Assembly: GCA_964036195.1 (NCBI GenBank)
Contig: OZ038455.1
Span: forward strand, 9,689,855-9,753,854
Source of the DNA: Sphaerolaimus hirsutus
Lineage: Eukaryota > Nematoda > Chromadorea > Monhysterida > Sphaerolaimidae
DNA: 64,000 nt
Reading direction: 5' to 3'
In this document: in pieces, positions 62,428-64,000 of the stretch
Layout: each line of letters opens with the position of its first letter
Numbering within the stretch: position 1 is the stretch's first letter
Position numbers and translations under genes: made by a program
The notes under the pieces: model-generated
Told to the model about the DNA's origin: nothing
Databases searched by the model: none
The model's input: only the letters and a program-made list of their open reading frames with translations

Positions 62428-62822
62428 GTCTTATCGCACATTTTCAGCTATTTTTGGCTATTTATGTGCTTATGTACCTAATTGTACTTACTCTTAACCT
62501 ATTTTTAACTATGTTTCACCTATTTTGAGCGATTTTTCCCCCTTTTTAGCCTCTAAACCTCGAAATAGCCTATATATTGAACCCCCCCAAACCCCCCCAA
62601 TTTTTTTTCCAGCTATCTATCCCTCCGGAGGAGCGATTTACTATCTATCTGAACCCCCACGGGGGTCTAAATCTACAAGACCCCTGGTGGTCATTTTACA
62701 TCTCCGATCTGGCATATTGAGTTTAAAGCTCAATAACTCAGCTATTTCTGGGCCGATTTGGATCGTTTAAAACTTATAATGATCGGGACAACCTGCAGAT
62801 TCAATTTTTGTAGTCATATTAG

Positions 62823-63383
62823 TAGGGTTCAAACGGGATCCCGATCCCGGATCCCGTGAAATTCCGGGATTTACCAGTCCCGATCCCGATCCCGAAACCC
62901 CAATCCCGATCCCGATCCCGAAATCTCAAAAATACCAATCCCGATCCCGATCCCGAAAGTTTTCAAATCCCGATCCCGACCCTGAGAAACTCCCAAGTCC
63001 GGGATCCCGATCCCGGAAAAATTAGTGGAAATTATAAAAAGTGAAATAATGACGTTTTTGCATGCAAAAAAGTGGGTGCAAACCCCCAGCGTCAATTTTA
63101 TGCTACTTTTCTGGCATCCAACAGTGTTTTAAGACCTTTATGAACAACTGTGAATGCCAGAAAAATGGCCAAAATCTCTATCCCTAGAACCCTATCCCGA
63201 TCCCGGAAAAATGCCTATCCCAATCCCGATCCCGATCCCGTGACCCCAATCCCGGCCAATCCCGATCCCGAAATCTCAAAAAACCAATCCCGATCCCGAT
63301 TCCGAAACCCCAATCCCGATCCCGAAATCTCAAAAAGTGAATCCCGATCCCGATCCCGAAAAGTCAATCCCGTTTGAACCCTA
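62823..63383. mobile_element. hAT-like MITE, CCCGAT word family
   Basis: Flanking octamers CATATTAG and CGTATTAG (7 of 8). Ends TAGGGTTCAAACGGGATC and GGGTTCAAACGGG inverse. Dense ATCCCGATCCCG arrays. Relative of 53281-54664. Confidence 0.85.
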
Positions 63384-63470
63384 CGTATTAGTGATGTCTA
63401 AATCCCGTATTCCGATTTGACCCGGTTTTTCAACACAAAAAAAATTTTTCTGACCATGTTATCATATACT

Positions 63471-64000
63471 TCAGACAACGAGAATTCATATAAAACAAAA
63501 ATGAGTTCAATATCTTTTTCCAATCAAAAGTTATAGCGCTTCAAACTCCCCCCCCCCAGCCACATAAAAAACTGCATGAAGCATGATGCATGCATCTTCA
63601 GAACTCTATATCTCGACCATTTCTCAACCAATTTTCACCAACGAACCTTTCAAATGATCAGAATAACTTGAAGATTCCATTTTTATTCGCAGACTATCTG
63701 TATATTAAATTAGATTTCTGATACAGTAAAATAATGCGAACTAGTGAGTTAAATTATCGTAATGAAAATGCATACAGTTTAACTGAGAATAAAAACGATA
63801 TCTCCATGTTATTTTGATCATTTCAAGTGTTCGTTGGTGAAAATCAGCTGAGAAATGGTCGAGATACTTTTGAAGTTGCATGCATCGTTCTTGATGCGGT
63901 TATTTATGTGGATGGGAGGGGAAAGTTTGAAGTGCTATAACTTTTGATTGGAAAGAGATATTGAACTCATTTTTGTTTTATATAAATCCTCGTTGTCTGA
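63471..64000. repeat. long inverted repeat running off the right edge
   Basis: The arm at about 63471-63660 (AGACAACGAGAATTCATATA ... TTTCAAATGATCA) is matched in inverse at about 63815-64000 (TGATCATTTCAAGTGTTCG ... ATCCTCGTTGTCT), some 190 bp per arm with scattered mismatches. The outer terminus is probably just beyond the arms shown. No target duplication can be checked. Confidence 0.7.

Noticed and set aside
62856..63377. Frames rich in Pro-Asp-Pro and Ser-Arg
   Set aside because: Translations of ATCCCG arrays; not a spliceosomal or SR-protein gene.

Overview
This window is repeat-dense nuclear DNA of an invertebrate animal. It contains spliced genes with GT/AG introns, a Cys-loop receptor gene with the classical 45-bp and 110-bp third and fourth exons, an APE-type LINE, a very large LTR retrotransposon, and many nested non-autonomous DNA transposons. 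I cannot place the phylum from the sequence alone. A 200-base N gap lies at 10548-10747.

Host genes. (1) A nicotinic acetylcholine receptor alpha-type subunit on the minus strand, from about 38.75 kb down to 12.85 kb. I located eleven exons and all their reading phases agree; the signal-peptide exon is uncertain. (2) The 3' seven exons of an SNF2-family chromatin remodeller, closest by eye to HELLS/LSH, on the minus strand at 60525-52027. They encode the second RecA lobe and the C-terminal tail; the N-terminal half lies beyond the right edge. (3) A C-terminal RGS-domain exon on the plus strand at 10748-10995, cut by the N gap. (4) A doubtful plus-strand exon near 5.05 kb.

Mobile DNA. A LINE (about 5.89-9.51 kb, minus strand) has endonuclease and reverse transcriptase in one frame, broken by one stop codon, with a substituted catalytic motif. 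The centrepiece is a 17,958-bp LTR retrotransposon (20608-38565, minus strand). It has two 2,653-bp LTRs that look identical, a 4-bp target duplication (ATTT) and a tRNA-complementary primer site. Its Gag-Pol is Ty3/gypsy-like: CCHC knuckle, DTG protease, YIDD reverse transcriptase, RNase H, HHCC/DDE integrase and a GPY motif. In the position where env usually sits it carries a 1518-codon ORF encoding a UPF1-like superfamily 1 helicase with an SR-rich, acidic tail. The element sits in sense orientation in intron 2 of the receptor gene and expands an intron of roughly 0.87 kb to 18.8 kb.

The rest is mostly non-autonomous DNA transposons, often nested two or three deep. One group has TACCGTATTT-type ends and TA targets. 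Several hAT-like groups have 8-bp target duplications that can be read directly, and their interiors are built from short, nearly palindromic words repeated in both orientations (CGATAT, GGGATC, CGGTAC, GCGCC, GGAAAACGG, AAAACGTTTT). A 5.6-kb hAT-ended composite (43860-49483) contains a 605-bp duplication, a satellite of about 130 bp and two minisatellites of about 30 bp. Introns of both host genes are filled with these elements while the coding exons stay intact.
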